64,000 nt of DNA from JAEULH01 sp963789785 (GTDB taxonomy: Bacteria > Pseudomonadota > Alphaproteobacteria > Rhodospirillales > Defluviicoccaceae), in assembly GCA_963789785.1 (NCBI GenBank), contig CAWBNC010000015.1, forward strand, positions 1 through 64,000, written 5' to 3'. Positions 29,772 to 39,062 of this stretch are shown here, piece by piece (the stretch's first letter is position 1; the number at the start of each line of letters is the position of its first letter). Position numbers and translations under genes: made by a program. The notes below the pieces were generated by a model, which worked only from the letters and a program-made list of their open reading frames with translations, was not told the origin of the DNA and ran no database searches.

Positions 29772-30788
29772 GTGGCTAACCCTGAGGTTCCAGTGGCGCG
29801 GGGCCGCTTTCCCCGAACGCGGATGCGGCGCAATCGCCGCGCGGTTTGGTCGCGCGCGCTCGTATCCGAGACGAGGCTGTCCATCTTCGACCTGATCTGG
29901 CCCGTGTTCGTCATCGAAGGCGAATGCCGGCGTGAGCCGGTCCCGTCGATGCCGGGAGTCGACCGGTTGTCGTCGGACCTGGTCGGAGACGCGGTCGCCG
30001 AAGCCGTCGGCCTCGGCATCCAGGCGATCGCGCTGTTTCCCTATGTCGAGCCGGAGCTGAAAACGCCGGACGGCGACGAAGCGGTCAATGCCGACAACCT
30101 GGTCTGCCGGACCATCCGCCGGATCAAGGCCGCCCATCCGGGGCTCGGCGTCATCTGCGATGTCGCGCTCGACCCGTTCAGCAGCCACGGCCACGACGGT
30201 GTCTGCCGCGACGGCAAGGTCATGAACGACGAGTCCGTCGCCATTCTCTGCCGTCAGGCCGTGGTTCAGGCCGAGGCCGGATGCGACATCGTCGCGCCGT
30301 CCGACATGATGGACGGCCGGGTCGGCGCGATCCGCGACGCGCTGGACAGGGCCGGGTGCACCGACACCCAGATCATGGCCTACGCGGCCAAGTTCGCCTC
30401 GGCCTTTTACGGCCCGTTTCGCGACGCCATCGGCTCGTCCGGGGCGCTGGTCGGCGACAAGAAGACCTACCAGATGGACCCGGCCAACGCCCTGGAGGCC
30501 TTGCGCGAGGTTGCCCTCGATATCGAGGAGGGCGCCGACATGGTGATCGTCAAGCCGGGCCTGCCCTATCTCGATATCATCCACCGGGTGAAGGCGTCGT
30601 TCGGCGTACCGACCTTCGCCTACAACGTCAGCGGCGAGTACGCCATGTTGCGCGCCGCCGCCGATCGCGGCTGGATCGACTACTCCCGCGCGCTGCTCGA
30701 GAACCTTCTCGCCTTCAAGCGCGCCGGTGCCGACGGAATCCTCACCTACGCAGCACTGGACGCCGCGCGTCTGCTCAAGGAAGATTAA
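29772..30788 (+). CDS. hemB: Delta-aminolevulinic acid dehydratase (porphobilinogen synthase)
   Basis: Joins two 5-aminolevulinate molecules to form porphobilinogen for heme and cobalamin. Sequence motifs: SIFDLIWPVFVIEG, VCDVALDPFSSHGHDG-type metal loop with Asp/Ser rather than Cys (a Mg-dependent, non-zinc form), and the two Schiff-base lysines in YAAKFASAFYGPFRDAIG and MVIVKPGLPYLDI. Length is 338 residues. The start is GTG, 3 bases after metY, so the pair is co-transcribed. Confidence 0.96.
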   Translation: MANPEVPVARGRFPRTRMRRNRRAVWSRALVSETRLSIFDLIWPVFVIEGECRREPVPSMPGVDRLSSDLVGDAVAEAVGLGIQAIALFPYVEPELKTPDGDEAVNADNLVCRTIRRIKAAHPGLGVICDVALDPFSSHGHDGVCRDGKVMNDESVAILCRQAVVQAEAGCDIVAPSDMMDGRVGAIRDALDRAGCTDTQIMAYAAKFASAFYGPFRDAIGSSGALVGDKKTYQMDPANALEALREVALDIEEGADMVIVKPGLPYLDIIHRVKASFGVPTFAYNVSGEYAMLRAAADRGWIDYSRALLENLLAFKRAGADGILTYAALDAARLLKED

Positions 30789-30799
30789 GCCGCGCTATT

Positions 30800-31651
30800 T
30801 CAGGCCAGCAGCCAGTCGCGAACGACGGCGATCTGGGCCGGGTCCATCAGCATCGGCGCGTGGCCGATGCCGGGCAGCTCGACAAGTTCGGCCTCGGGTC
30901 CGCGGGTCAGCATTTCTTCCGCCGTCTCGTGGAAAAGGATATCGGACTCGGCGCCGCGAAGGATCAGCACCGGGCAGGTGATCGCCTCCCACACCGGCCA
31001 GAGATCGACATCCTCCGAAAAACCGTCCTTGAATGGCGCCGCCAGGCCCGGATCGTAGTGCAGCCGCCAGACTTCGGCGGCCTCGTCGCGCCTTGCGCTG
31101 TGGATAGCGAGATGCCGCCACTGGGCGTCGGTCAGCGCACCGAACGGAGCGTGAACCTCGCGTAGGTAGGCCTCCAGCGCCTCGAGGCTGCGGAACGTCG
31201 GATCCTGGCCGACATAGCCGGAGATGCGGGTCAACGCGGCCTTGTCGATGAAGGCGCCGACATCGTTGACGACCAGCTTGCGGATCGGCGTGTTCGGCTG
31301 CGCGGCTAGGGTCATGCCGAGAATGCCGCCGAGCGAGGTTCCGATCCAGTCGATCTCGGGAACGTCCATCCGCGCGATCAGGGCGGCCAGGTCGCTCAGA
31401 TACACCGGCGGCCTGTAGTCGGCGTGGGCTGTGAACCAGTGACTCTTGCCGCGGCCGGGCAGGTCGGGGCAGGCGACTCGGTAGCGGTCCTCCAGGGCCT
31501 GGGCGAGGAAGTCGAAGTCGCGACCGGTTCGGGTCAGGCCGTGAACGCAGATCGCCACCCGCGCTTCGTCCGAGCCGCCCCACTCGGTGTAGGCCACCCG
31601 GTGAAAGCCGTGCGCGCCGAGACTGAGGTAGCTGCATTCGCGCATCGTCAT
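30800..31651 (-). CDS. Alpha/beta hydrolase
   Basis: Single-domain alpha/beta hydrolase, about 283 residues. ICVHGLTRTGRDFDFLAQAL is the oxyanion region, IGTSLGGILGMTLA carries the nucleophile elbow (T-S-L-G-G, Ser), and GIGHAPMLMDPAQI carries the catalytic His; the acid is probably in GAESDILF. ATG at 31651 has a GGAGG six bases ahead. It converges with hemB at 30788 and the substrate cannot be predicted. Confidence 0.85.
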   Translation of the reverse strand: MTMRECSYLSLGAHGFHRVAYTEWGGSDEARVAICVHGLTRTGRDFDFLAQALEDRYRVACPDLPGRGKSHWFTAHADYRPPVYLSDLAALIARMDVPEIDWIGTSLGGILGMTLAAQPNTPIRKLVVNDVGAFIDKAALTRISGYVGQDPTFRSLEALEAYLREVHAPFGALTDAQWRHLAIHSARRDEAAEVWRLHYDPGLAAPFKDGFSEDVDLWPVWEAITCPVLILRGAESDILFHETAEEMLTRGPEAELVELPGIGHAPMLMDPAQIAVVRDWLLA

Positions 31652-31839
31652 GATCATCCTCCGCTTTTTCTTCATTGCCGAGCACGCATTGCCGCAGGCT
31701 TTGTAGCATGTTCGCGCGACGCGATCAGCGCGAGCAGGCACATGGCCCGCGCCGGTCGTCCGCGCCCGTGGGCAGCTGTCGGCAGCCTGAGGCTTGCGAC
31801 GGTTGCAGGTAGACCCGATCGGGGAAAGAATGCCGGGCG

Positions 31840-34239
31840 ATGTCCATCTCCCTCCTTGCCCGCTGCTTCGCCGTCCTTGCGGTTGCCGCCGCCATGGGTC
31901 TTGGCCTTGCGGCGCTGTGGCTGAGCTGGTCGCTGCCGCCGCGCAAGGAGCATGTAGCCGCAGCGGTCGATGCGCCGGTTGCGGTCTACCGGGACGCGTA
32001 CGCCGTTCCGCACATCTTCGCCGAGACCCCGACCGACGCCTCCTTCGCTTTGGGCTACGTCCACGCCCAGGATCGCCTGTGGCAGATGGAGAGCATGCGC
32101 CGCCTCGGCGCTGGCCGCCTGTCCGAGGTGCTTGGCCCCGTGACCCTCGGGATCGACCGCTTCATGCGGACGCTGGGCTTTGCCCGCCTCGCCGACACGC
32201 AGTACGAGGCGTCCTCTGCCGCAGTGCGGGCGATGCTCGACGCCTACGCCCGCGGCGTCAACCGCTGGCGCGAAGCCCATATCGGGGCGCTGCCACCGGA
32301 GTTTCTCGCAATTGGCCTTACGCCCGAGCCCTGGCGACCGGCCGACAGCCTGCTGTGGCTGCGGACGATGGCCCTGCGCCTGGCCCAGAATCGCAACGAG
32401 GAGCTGCTGCGCGAAGGCCTGAGCCGGGTTCTGCCCCCCGATCTGCTCGCGGACCTATGGCCGCCGGCGCCGCCGGGCGATCCACTGACCGTACCGGGTG
32501 CGCCGACACCCGATGGCGCGGCCGAACGCGATCGGGATCGCGGCGGAGGCGGCGCGGAGCTCGGCGGAGCTTCGAACATCTGGGTGGTCGGCGGAACGTG
32601 GACGAAGAGCGGCAAGCCCCTGCTCGCCAACGATCCGCACCTGAGGCTCGGGGCGCCGGGTCCGTGGTATCTGGCGCGCATCGCGACGCCGGCCGGCACG
32701 CTCGCCGGCGCGACCGCCCCGGGGTTCCCCTTCTTCATTTTCGGCCACAACGACCGGATCGCCTGGGGCCTGACCAGCACCGGCAGCGATGTTGAGGATC
32801 TGTTCGTCGAGCGTCCCGATCCGGAGGATCCCGGCCGTTACCTGACGCCGGCCGGATCTGAGCCGTTCGCCGTGCGCAGCGAGACGATTGGGGTTAGAGG
32901 CGAACCCGACGTGATCGTCCAGATCCGCTCGACCCGACACGGCCCGGTCATCAGCGACATGCCGCCCGAGGCGACCTCAGGCTTCGGGCCAGGCACTGCG
33001 CCGCGCGACGATCCGGAGATCCTCGCGCTGGCGGCGACCTACCTCGCCGACGACGACGCCACGCCGGAAACGGCGCTGGGAGTCAATACCGCCGGCTCCT
33101 GGCCGGAGTTCGTCGCCGCCCTGTCGCAGCAGAAGATCGTCCAGCAGAACTTCGGCTACGCCGACGTCGAGGGCAACATCGGCTTCATCGTTCCGGGGCG
33201 GGTGCCGATCCGCGAGCCGGGCCAGGGCCTGACCCCGACTCCCGGGTGGAGCGGCGAGGCCGACTGGCGCGGTTTCGTCCCTTTCGACGCCCTGCCCAGG
33301 GTGCTCAATTCGCCCGTCGATCTGATCATCAACGCTAACAACAGGATCGTCGGCGACGGCTACCCCTGGTACCTCGGCGCCGGCTGGGACGCCGGCTTTC
33401 GGGCCCAGCGCATCGCCGAACTGCTCAACGCCCGGTCGGATCACACGGTCGCCACAATGGCGGGGATCCAAAACGATGTCGCCTCGCTGATGGCGAAGAC
33501 CCTGTTGCCGCTCATGCTTGCGGCCGTGCACGACGACGCCGGCCATGCCGCGGTGCTGGCGCAGCTTCGGGAGTGGTCGGCGGATCCCGAAATGGCCGCC
33601 GATCGTCCGGAACCGCTGATCTTCGCCGCCTGGCTGCGCGCGTTCACCAGGGACATCGGCGAGGACAGGCTGGACGGCCTGTTCACGGCCTATTGGGGCT
33701 ACCGGCCGCTCTTCGTCGAGCGCGTCCTTCGCGACCGGCCGGTATGGTGCGATCGCCCGCTCACGCCCGAGGTGGAAGACTGCGGCGCGCGGCTCGGCCA
33801 ATCGCTGCGATCCGCCATGGCCGAACTCGAAACCGGATACGGCGGCGATTGGCGGACGTGGCGCTGGGCCGCGGCGCACGAGGCCCGGTTCGACAATCTG
33901 CTGCTCGGGAGAATCCCGCTGGTCCGCGCTCTTGCCGACGTGCGCACGCCGATCGGCGGTGGCAACGACACGGTCATGCGCGCGGCCTCCGACATCGCCG
34001 ACCCGGAGCAGCCCTTCGCCGCGGTGCACGGCGCCGGGTACCGCGCCGTCTACGATCTTGCCGATCTGGCGCGGTCGCGTTTTATCGTCGCCCCCGGCCA
34101 GTCGGGCAACCCGTTGTCGGTCCACTACCGCGACCTGGTCCAACTCTGGCGCGCCGGCCAAGGCATCACGCTCGGGCAGTCACGCGAGACGCTGGAAGCG
34201 GAAGCAGCCGTGCGGCTTACCCTTGTGCCCGAAAAATGA
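31840..34239 (+). CDS. Penicillin acylase-family (Ntn) amidase
   Basis: Secreted or membrane-anchored Ntn hydrolase, 799 residues, that should self-cleave into two chains. The N-terminal helix (about 5-30) is a signal or anchor. DAYAVPHIFAETPTDASFAL and GYVHAQDRLWQMESMRRLGA are the alpha-chain signature; GGASNIWVVGG provides the nucleophile Ser at about 245. Later NANNRIVGDGYPWYLG and GGGNDTVMRA are family hallmarks. Relatives cleave penicillins, acyl-homoserine lactones or other amides; the substrate is not predictable here. The flavin reductase gene converges from the other side. Confidence 0.92.
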   Translation: MSISLLARCFAVLAVAAAMGLGLAALWLSWSLPPRKEHVAAAVDAPVAVYRDAYAVPHIFAETPTDASFALGYVHAQDRLWQMESMRRLGAGRLSEVLGPVTLGIDRFMRTLGFARLADTQYEASSAAVRAMLDAYARGVNRWREAHIGALPPEFLAIGLTPEPWRPADSLLWLRTMALRLAQNRNEELLREGLSRVLPPDLLADLWPPAPPGDPLTVPGAPTPDGAAERDRDRGGGGAELGGASNIWVVGGTWTKSGKPLLANDPHLRLGAPGPWYLARIATPAGTLAGATAPGFPFFIFGHNDRIAWGLTSTGSDVEDLFVERPDPEDPGRYLTPAGSEPFAVRSETIGVRGEPDVIVQIRSTRHGPVISDMPPEATSGFGPGTAPRDDPEILALAATYLADDDATPETALGVNTAGSWPEFVAALSQQKIVQQNFGYADVEGNIGFIVPGRVPIREPGQGLTPTPGWSGEADWRGFVPFDALPRVLNSPVDLIINANNRIVGDGYPWYLGAGWDAGFRAQRIAELLNARSDHTVATMAGIQNDVASLMAKTLLPLMLAAVHDDAGHAAVLAQLREWSADPEMAADRPEPLIFAAWLRAFTRDIGEDRLDGLFTAYWGYRPLFVERVLRDRPVWCDRPLTPEVEDCGARLGQSLRSAMAELETGYGGDWRTWRWAAAHEARFDNLLLGRIPLVRALADVRTPIGGGNDTVMRAASDIADPEQPFAAVHGAGYRAVYDLADLARSRFIVAPGQSGNPLSVHYRDLVQLWRAGQGITLGQSRETLEAEAAVRLTLVPEK

Positions 34240-34246
34240 TCGACGC

Positions 34247-34720
34247 TCAGGTGATGCGCAGGTAGCGGCCGCGATACCGAAGCAGCGGCTTGCCGCCGAG
34301 GACCCGCAGTCGCTCCACCCGGCCGACGACGATCAGATGGTCGCCGCCATCATGCACGGCAGCGAGTTCGCATTCGAGGACAGCCAGTGCGCCGTTGATC
34401 GTCGGGCAGTCGGACTCGCCCGGACTATGGGCAACGTGCTCGAACTTGTCGCCCTTCTGCGAGGCGAAGGTCTCTGAAACCTCCTCCTGATCCTCGCCAA
34501 GGATGTTGATCGCGAAACGGCCGGCGCGCGCGCCGCGGATGAGCGCGTCGCTCTTGCAGCCGAGACAGAAGAGCACCAGGGGCGGATCGAGCGAGACGGA
34601 GGTGAACGCACTGATGGTCATGCCGCCGGGCGTACCATCTTCCCCCACCGTTGTTACCACGCAGACGCCGGTCGCGAACCGGCTGAGCGCATCCTTGAAC
34701 GACAGCTCGTTGACGGCCAC
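34247..34720 (-). CDS. Flavin reductase-like FMN-binding protein
   Basis: 157-residue flavin reductase domain protein of the kind that supplies reduced FMN to a partner oxygenase. VCVVTTVGEDGTPGGMTISA, FTSVSLDPPLVLFCL, FAINILGEDQEEVSETFA and the C-terminal PLLRYRGRY are typical. No partner monooxygenase is nearby, so its role is unclear. The 177 bases upstream separate it from divergent motA. Confidence 0.88.
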   Translation of the reverse strand: MAVNELSFKDALSRFATGVCVVTTVGEDGTPGGMTISAFTSVSLDPPLVLFCLGCKSDALIRGARAGRFAINILGEDQEEVSETFASQKGDKFEHVAHSPGESDCPTINGALAVLECELAAVHDGGDHLIVVGRVERLRVLGGKPLLRYRGRYLRIT

Positions 34721-34897
34721 GGCTACAGTTCCTGCAAGACCCGGCGAGACGGCACAGCCGGCGCGATTAGCGGATTCTAAACCGTCAGGGCTGTAAACCT
34801 GCGGCGTACCCTGCCGCGCCCGATCGGTGGCGGAGACGGGTTCCGACAGGTACCTACGGGACCAGCCATCGCACAGTCAAGGGTTTGGGAGCATGGA

Positions 34898-35800
34898 ATG
34901 CTGTTTATCGTCGGTCTGATCGTCGTCGCCGCCAGTGTCGTCGGCGGCTACTTGGGCAACGGCGGTCACATCATGATCCTTTGGCAACCGCTGGAGTTCG
35001 TCATCATCTTCGGCGCGGCGATCGGCGCCTTCATTATCGCCAATCCCAGGCCGGTGCTAATCGGTGCCCTCAAGGCAATGAAGAAGCTTCTGACCGGCGC
35101 CAGGGGCAGCAAATCGAACTATCTCGATCTCCTTGCCGCCATGTTCGCCCTGTTCAAGCTGGCCAAGACGAAAGGCGATCTGGCCCTGGAGGCCCACGTC
35201 GAGCACCCGGAAGAAAGCCCCCTGTTCCAGGCCTATCCCTCGCTCGCCGGCAACCACCACGCGGTCGCGTTCCTCTGCGACTACCTGCGCCTGCTGACGA
35301 TGGGCAGCGGCAGTCCACACGAAATCGAGGCGATCATGGACGGCGAACTGGCGGTTCACCACGCCGAACAGGAAGCGATCGCCGGATCGGTGAACGCAAT
35401 TGCCGACGGCCTGCCGGCGCTCGGCATCGTCGCCGCCGTGCTCGGCGTGATCCACACGATGGGATCCATCACCGAGCCGCCCGAGATCCTCGGTCATCTC
35501 ATCGGCGGCGCCCTCGTCGGCACCTTCAGCGGCGTCCTCGCGTCCTACGGCGTCGCCGCGCCCGTGGCGCATTCGCTGGAGGCCACCTTCACCGCCGAGG
35601 GCAAGTACCTCGAATGCATTAAGGCCGGGGTTATCGCGCACATCCAGGGCTACGCGCCGCAGATCGCCGTCGAGTTCGCCCGCAAGACTATCCCCAGCCA
35701 CCTGCGCCCGAGCTTTACGGAAGTCGAGGAGACGATACAGAACGCGCCAGCCCAGAGCGCTCCGGCCTCTCTCGCTTCGGCCCAGACAGCACCGGCCTGA
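34898..35800 (+). CDS. motA: Flagellar motor stator protein MotA
   Basis: Stator subunit of the flagellar motor, 300 residues with four predicted membrane helices. LEFVIIFGAAIGAFIIANPR is the second helix, HHAEQEAIAGSVNAIADGLP the cytoplasmic rotor-contact region, and GIVAAVLGVIHTMGSITEPP plus GVLASYGVAAPVA the last two helices. An SD (GGGAG) lies just upstream. It is followed 10 bases later by motB. Confidence 0.96.
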   Translation: MLFIVGLIVVAASVVGGYLGNGGHIMILWQPLEFVIIFGAAIGAFIIANPRPVLIGALKAMKKLLTGARGSKSNYLDLLAAMFALFKLAKTKGDLALEAHVEHPEESPLFQAYPSLAGNHHAVAFLCDYLRLLTMGSGSPHEIEAIMDGELAVHHAEQEAIAGSVNAIADGLPALGIVAAVLGVIHTMGSITEPPEILGHLIGGALVGTFSGVLASYGVAAPVAHSLEATFTAEGKYLECIKAGVIAHIQGYAPQIAVEFARKTIPSHLRPSFTEVEETIQNAPAQSAPASLASAQTAPA

Positions 35801-35810
35801 AGCGCGGCGA

Positions 35811-36674
35811 ATGAGCCAGACGCCGATCATCGTCAGGAAGTCCAGGGGGCGCGGGCACAAGAAGCACGGCGGTGCCTGGAAGGTCGCCTACGCCGACTTC
35901 GTCACCGCGATGATGGCGTTCTTCCTGCTGCTGTGGCTGCTGAACGCGGCGACCCGCGAGCAGCTTGAGGGCATCTCGGACTACTTCTCGCCGATCACGA
36001 CCCGCCCCTCGACGAGCGGCGGCGGCGGTTTCCTCGCGGGCAAATTCGCCGCCGAAAAAGGCACATTCGAGCTGGACATCGAGCAGGCGAAGCCGATGGA
36101 GCCGCCACCTCCCATGGAGACGCCGGGTTTCCCGCCGCCGCCGGCCGCCGCCGAGGCCGAGCGGTCGCCGCCTGGCGACAGCGAACGCGAGCAGCGCCAG
36201 CTGGCCGATGCCGAAACGGCGCTGCGCGCCGCAATGCTCCGTCTGCCCGAAGCCGCGAAACTGGCGAAGAGCCTGCTTATCGACAATACGCCGGAGGGCC
36301 TGCGCATCCAGATCGTCGATCAGGAGGGCCTGCCCATGTTCCCCCGCGGCGAAGCCGGCATGTACACCCATACCCATGCCCTGCTGAAGATGGTCGCTGG
36401 TGTCATACTGGAGATGCCGCAGGCGGTCGCCATCAGCGGCCACACCGACGCACTGGCCTTTGCCGCATCGGCCGACTACTCGAATTGGGAACTGTCCGCC
36501 GACCGGGCGAATGCAGTGCGCCGGGCGCTGGTTGAGGACGGCGTCCCCGCCGGCCGCATCGCCCGCGTCGTCGGCAAGGCCGACACCGAGCCGCTGATCC
36601 GCGACGATCCGGAAGCGCCTGGAAACCGACGCATCACGGTGGTTCTCCTGCGCGGATCGAAAGCAGTTCGCTAG
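35811..36674 (+). CDS. motB: Flagellar motor stator protein MotB
   Basis: Stator subunit anchoring MotA to peptidoglycan, 287 residues. The single helix near the N-terminus contains the ion-carrying Asp (KVAYADFVTAMMAFFLLLWL). A Pro/Glu-rich linker follows, then the OmpA-like peptidoglycan domain with AISGHTDALAFAA, NWELSADRANAVRRALVEDG and RRITVVLLRG. Directly after its TAG lies an inverted repeat cluster. Confidence 0.95.
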   Translation: MSQTPIIVRKSRGRGHKKHGGAWKVAYADFVTAMMAFFLLLWLLNAATREQLEGISDYFSPITTRPSTSGGGGFLAGKFAAEKGTFELDIEQAKPMEPPPPMETPGFPPPPAAAEAERSPPGDSEREQRQLADAETALRAAMLRLPEAAKLAKSLLIDNTPEGLRIQIVDQEGLPMFPRGEAGMYTHTHALLKMVAGVILEMPQAVAISGHTDALAFAASADYSNWELSADRANAVRRALVEDGVPAGRIARVVGKADTEPLIRDDPEAPGNRRITVVLLRGSKAVR

Positions 36675-36788
36675 TGGTTCGATGCTGACGGGTGATACCC
36701 ATTCGTCAGCATCGAACCACCAAACTACTGATACGGTGGGCTGATTCACCTGACGCTTGAGGACCAAACGTCAGGATCAGACCACTAG
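36671..36788. repeat. Nested inverted-repeat cluster after motB
   Basis: A 17-bp arm GTGGTTCGATGCTGACG (36674-36690) pairs perfectly with CGTCAGCATCGAACCAC (36704-36720) over a 13-base loop. A third, imperfect copy of the 20-base unit lies inverted at 36769-36788 (CGTCAGGATCAGACCACTAG); its outer CTAGTGGT/ACCACTAG ends bound the whole 118 bases. The element overlaps the motB stop and could end its transcript. Confidence 0.8.
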
Positions 36789-36887
36789 CCACCAACTTCG
36801 GTTTGTTCAACGGATCATGGCTTGTTATCAATGTCGTCGAAGGATGATAATAGTTCTCGGGTGTCCAGTTGGTCTACCGGGCAGGCA

Positions 36888-37649
36888 ATGAAGCACGATC
36901 TGGCAGGTCTGACAGCGCAGTATTTCTTCTCGACCGCGCCCCTACCATGCCCCTACCTCCCCGGGCGCACCGAGCGTCGGCTGGTGACGGAGTTGAGCGG
37001 GCGGCAGGCTGTCGCCGTCCATGACACGCTGTCGCGGGCCGGGTTTCGGCGTAGCCACGGCATCGCCTACGTTCCGGTATGCCGGAACTGCGAGGCCTGT
37101 GTGGCCGTGCGAATCGTCGCCGGTGCGTTCCAGCCCTCGCGCGGGCAGCGGCGGACCCTGGCCCGGAACGACGATCTCATCGCCATCGAGCGGCCGGCGC
37201 GGGCAACGGATGAACAGTACCGGCTGTTCCGGCGCTATCAGCGGGCGCGTCACGGCAGCGGCGAGATGGCGCGCATGGATTTCGCCGATTATCAGATGCT
37301 GATCGAGGAGACACCGGTCGACACCCTCGTCGTGGAGTTCCGCGACCGCGATGGGTCGCTCGTCGCCGCGTGCCTCGCCGATCGCCTCGCCGACGGCTTC
37401 TCCGCCGTCTACAGCTTCTTCGAACCGAGCCTCTCGCGGCGCAGCCTCGGCACGTACATGATTCTCTGGCTGGTGGAATGGACTGCCCTTCTCGGCCTTC
37501 CCTATGTCTACCTCGGCTTCTGGGTCCACAACTGCAGCAAAATGGACTACAAAAGGGCCTTCCGGCCGATGGAAGCATACACGGCCGACGGCTGGAAGCG
37601 CCTGGAGCCCCTCGCGCGCGCGGACAGCGAGCGGGAAGAGCTTGGTTGA
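36888..37649 (+). CDS. bpt: Arginyl/leucyl-tRNA--protein transferase (Ate1/Bpt type)
   Basis: Adds leucine or arginine to N-terminal residues to mark proteins for degradation (N-degron pathway). The N-terminal region has PCPYLPGRTERRLVTEL and the Cys cluster VCRNCEACVAVRI; the acyltransferase part has FRRYQRARHGSGEM, AVYSFFEPSLSRRSLGTYMI and LGFWVHNCSKMDYKRAFRPM. Length is about 253 residues from the ATG at 36888. ATG at 36831 is also in frame; it has no better ribosome site. Confidence 0.92.
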   Translation: MKHDLAGLTAQYFFSTAPLPCPYLPGRTERRLVTELSGRQAVAVHDTLSRAGFRRSHGIAYVPVCRNCEACVAVRIVAGAFQPSRGQRRTLARNDDLIAIERPARATDEQYRLFRRYQRARHGSGEMARMDFADYQMLIEETPVDTLVVEFRDRDGSLVAACLADRLADGFSAVYSFFEPSLSRRSLGTYMILWLVEWTALLGLPYVYLGFWVHNCSKMDYKRAFRPMEAYTADGWKRLEPLARADSEREELG

Positions 37650-37936
37650 GACCGGAGCCGGGCACCGACTGATCCGCCCTGATCGCCTTCCCGGATCGAT
37701 CCGCGCGGCGTCGCGTTAATACCCTTCACGCCGTTTCCTGATCCATCGTCAACCGCCCGCTCCTTCTCCCGCCGCGTGTACCTTCGCGACCGCACCCGGT
37801 TCCATTCGCGGCCGGGTTCATCTAGGCTCGGCTCCACGTCTGCCGCTGGCTCTCTGACGCAACGATAACCGACGAGATCAAACGCCGCTATCGCGGGCCA
37901 GGGACCGCGATGCGTCTTCACGGGGAGTGACCGTTC

Positions 37937-39049
37937 ATGGATCGACGAGGCTTCATCCGCGCCACCGCCTTCACCGGCGTTGCCGGCGCCGCTGCATCCC
38001 AGCTCGCCGCGCCCGCGATTGCGAAGGGCCGTATGGAATGGCGGATGGTGACGACGTGGCCGAAAAACTACCCCGGCCTCGGCACCGGCGCGGAACTTCT
38101 CGCCCAGCTGATCGAGCGCGGCACCGACGGGCGGCTCACCGTCAAGGTGTTCGGCGCCGGAGAGATCGTGCCGGCCTTCGAGGCGCTCGACGCGGTCTCC
38201 GGCGGCACCGTCGAGATGGGCCACGGCGCGTCCTACTACTGGAAGGGCAAGATCGCGGCCTTGCAGTTCCTGACCACCTTTCCCTTCGGCCTGACCGCGC
38301 AGGAGCAGAACGCCTGGTTTCAGTACGGCGGCGGCCAGGAGATCGCCGACGAGATGTACAGGCAACTCGGCTGCAAGTTTTTTCCCTCGGGCAACAGCGG
38401 CGCCCAGATGGGCGGCTGGTTCAACCGGGAGATCAACAGCCTCGATGACTACAAGGGGCTGAAGATGCGCATACCCGGACTGGGCGGCGAGGTCGTCAAG
38501 GCCGCGGGCGGCAATGTCGTCAACCTCCCCGGCGCGGAGATTCCACCGGCCCTCCAGTCCGGCGCGATCGATGCCGCCGAGTGGGTCGGCCCGTACAACG
38601 ATCTGGCCTTCGGCCTCTACAAGAGCGCCAGGTACTACTACTATCCGGGCTGGCACGAGCCGGGCTCGACGCTCGACAACTTCATCAACCTCGCCGCCTG
38701 GGACGGACTGCCGGCGGACATCAAGGCCATAATCGAAAGCGCCAATGCGGCGGTCAACCAGACCGTGCTGAGCGAGTTCGTCGCCCGCAACAACTCAGCG
38801 CTGAAGACGCTGGTCCAGCAGCACGGCGTCGTCCTCAAGGCCTTTCCCGACCCCGTCCTGGAAGGCCTCGGCGGCCTGTCGGGCCAGGTTCTCGACGGCC
38901 TTGCCGCCGCCGATCCGATGAGCCGCAAGGTCATGGACAGCCTGTTGTCGTTCCGCAAGGACGCGATGCCCTGGACCCGGCTTTCCGAGCAGGCCTTCAC
39001 CGCCGCGCGGGCGCTGCCCTACACTTTTGCCGAAGCCGGGGCCGGTTAG
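37937..39049 (+). CDS. dctP: TRAP transporter solute-binding protein, DctP/TakP family
   Basis: Periplasmic binding protein for a carboxylate-type substrate. It has a twin-arginine-like leader (MDRRGFIRATAFTG ... APAIAK), pointing to Tat export. Conserved pieces are EWRMVTTWPKNYPGLGTGAE, FGAGEIVPAFEALDAVSGG, KGLKMRIPGLGGEVVKAAGG and LQSGAIDAAEWVGPYND, which contains the region contacting the bound carboxylate. Length is 370 residues, fitting the TakP-like group (alpha-keto acids or lactate). Its 3' end faces the dctM 3' end; the membrane genes are on the other strand. Confidence 0.93.
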   Translation: MDRRGFIRATAFTGVAGAAASQLAAPAIAKGRMEWRMVTTWPKNYPGLGTGAELLAQLIERGTDGRLTVKVFGAGEIVPAFEALDAVSGGTVEMGHGASYYWKGKIAALQFLTTFPFGLTAQEQNAWFQYGGGQEIADEMYRQLGCKFFPSGNSGAQMGGWFNREINSLDDYKGLKMRIPGLGGEVVKAAGGNVVNLPGAEIPPALQSGAIDAAEWVGPYNDLAFGLYKSARYYYYPGWHEPGSTLDNFINLAAWDGLPADIKAIIESANAAVNQTVLSEFVARNNSALKTLVQQHGVVLKAFPDPVLEGLGGLSGQVLDGLAAADPMSRKVMDSLLSFRKDAMPWTRLSEQAFTAARALPYTFAEAGAG

Positions 39050-39062
39050 GCCGCGTTGACTC

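Noticed and set aside
28350..30584. 744-codon open frame on the minus strand
   Set aside because: Antisense shadow over metY and hemB, both of which carry complete active-site motifs on the plus strand.
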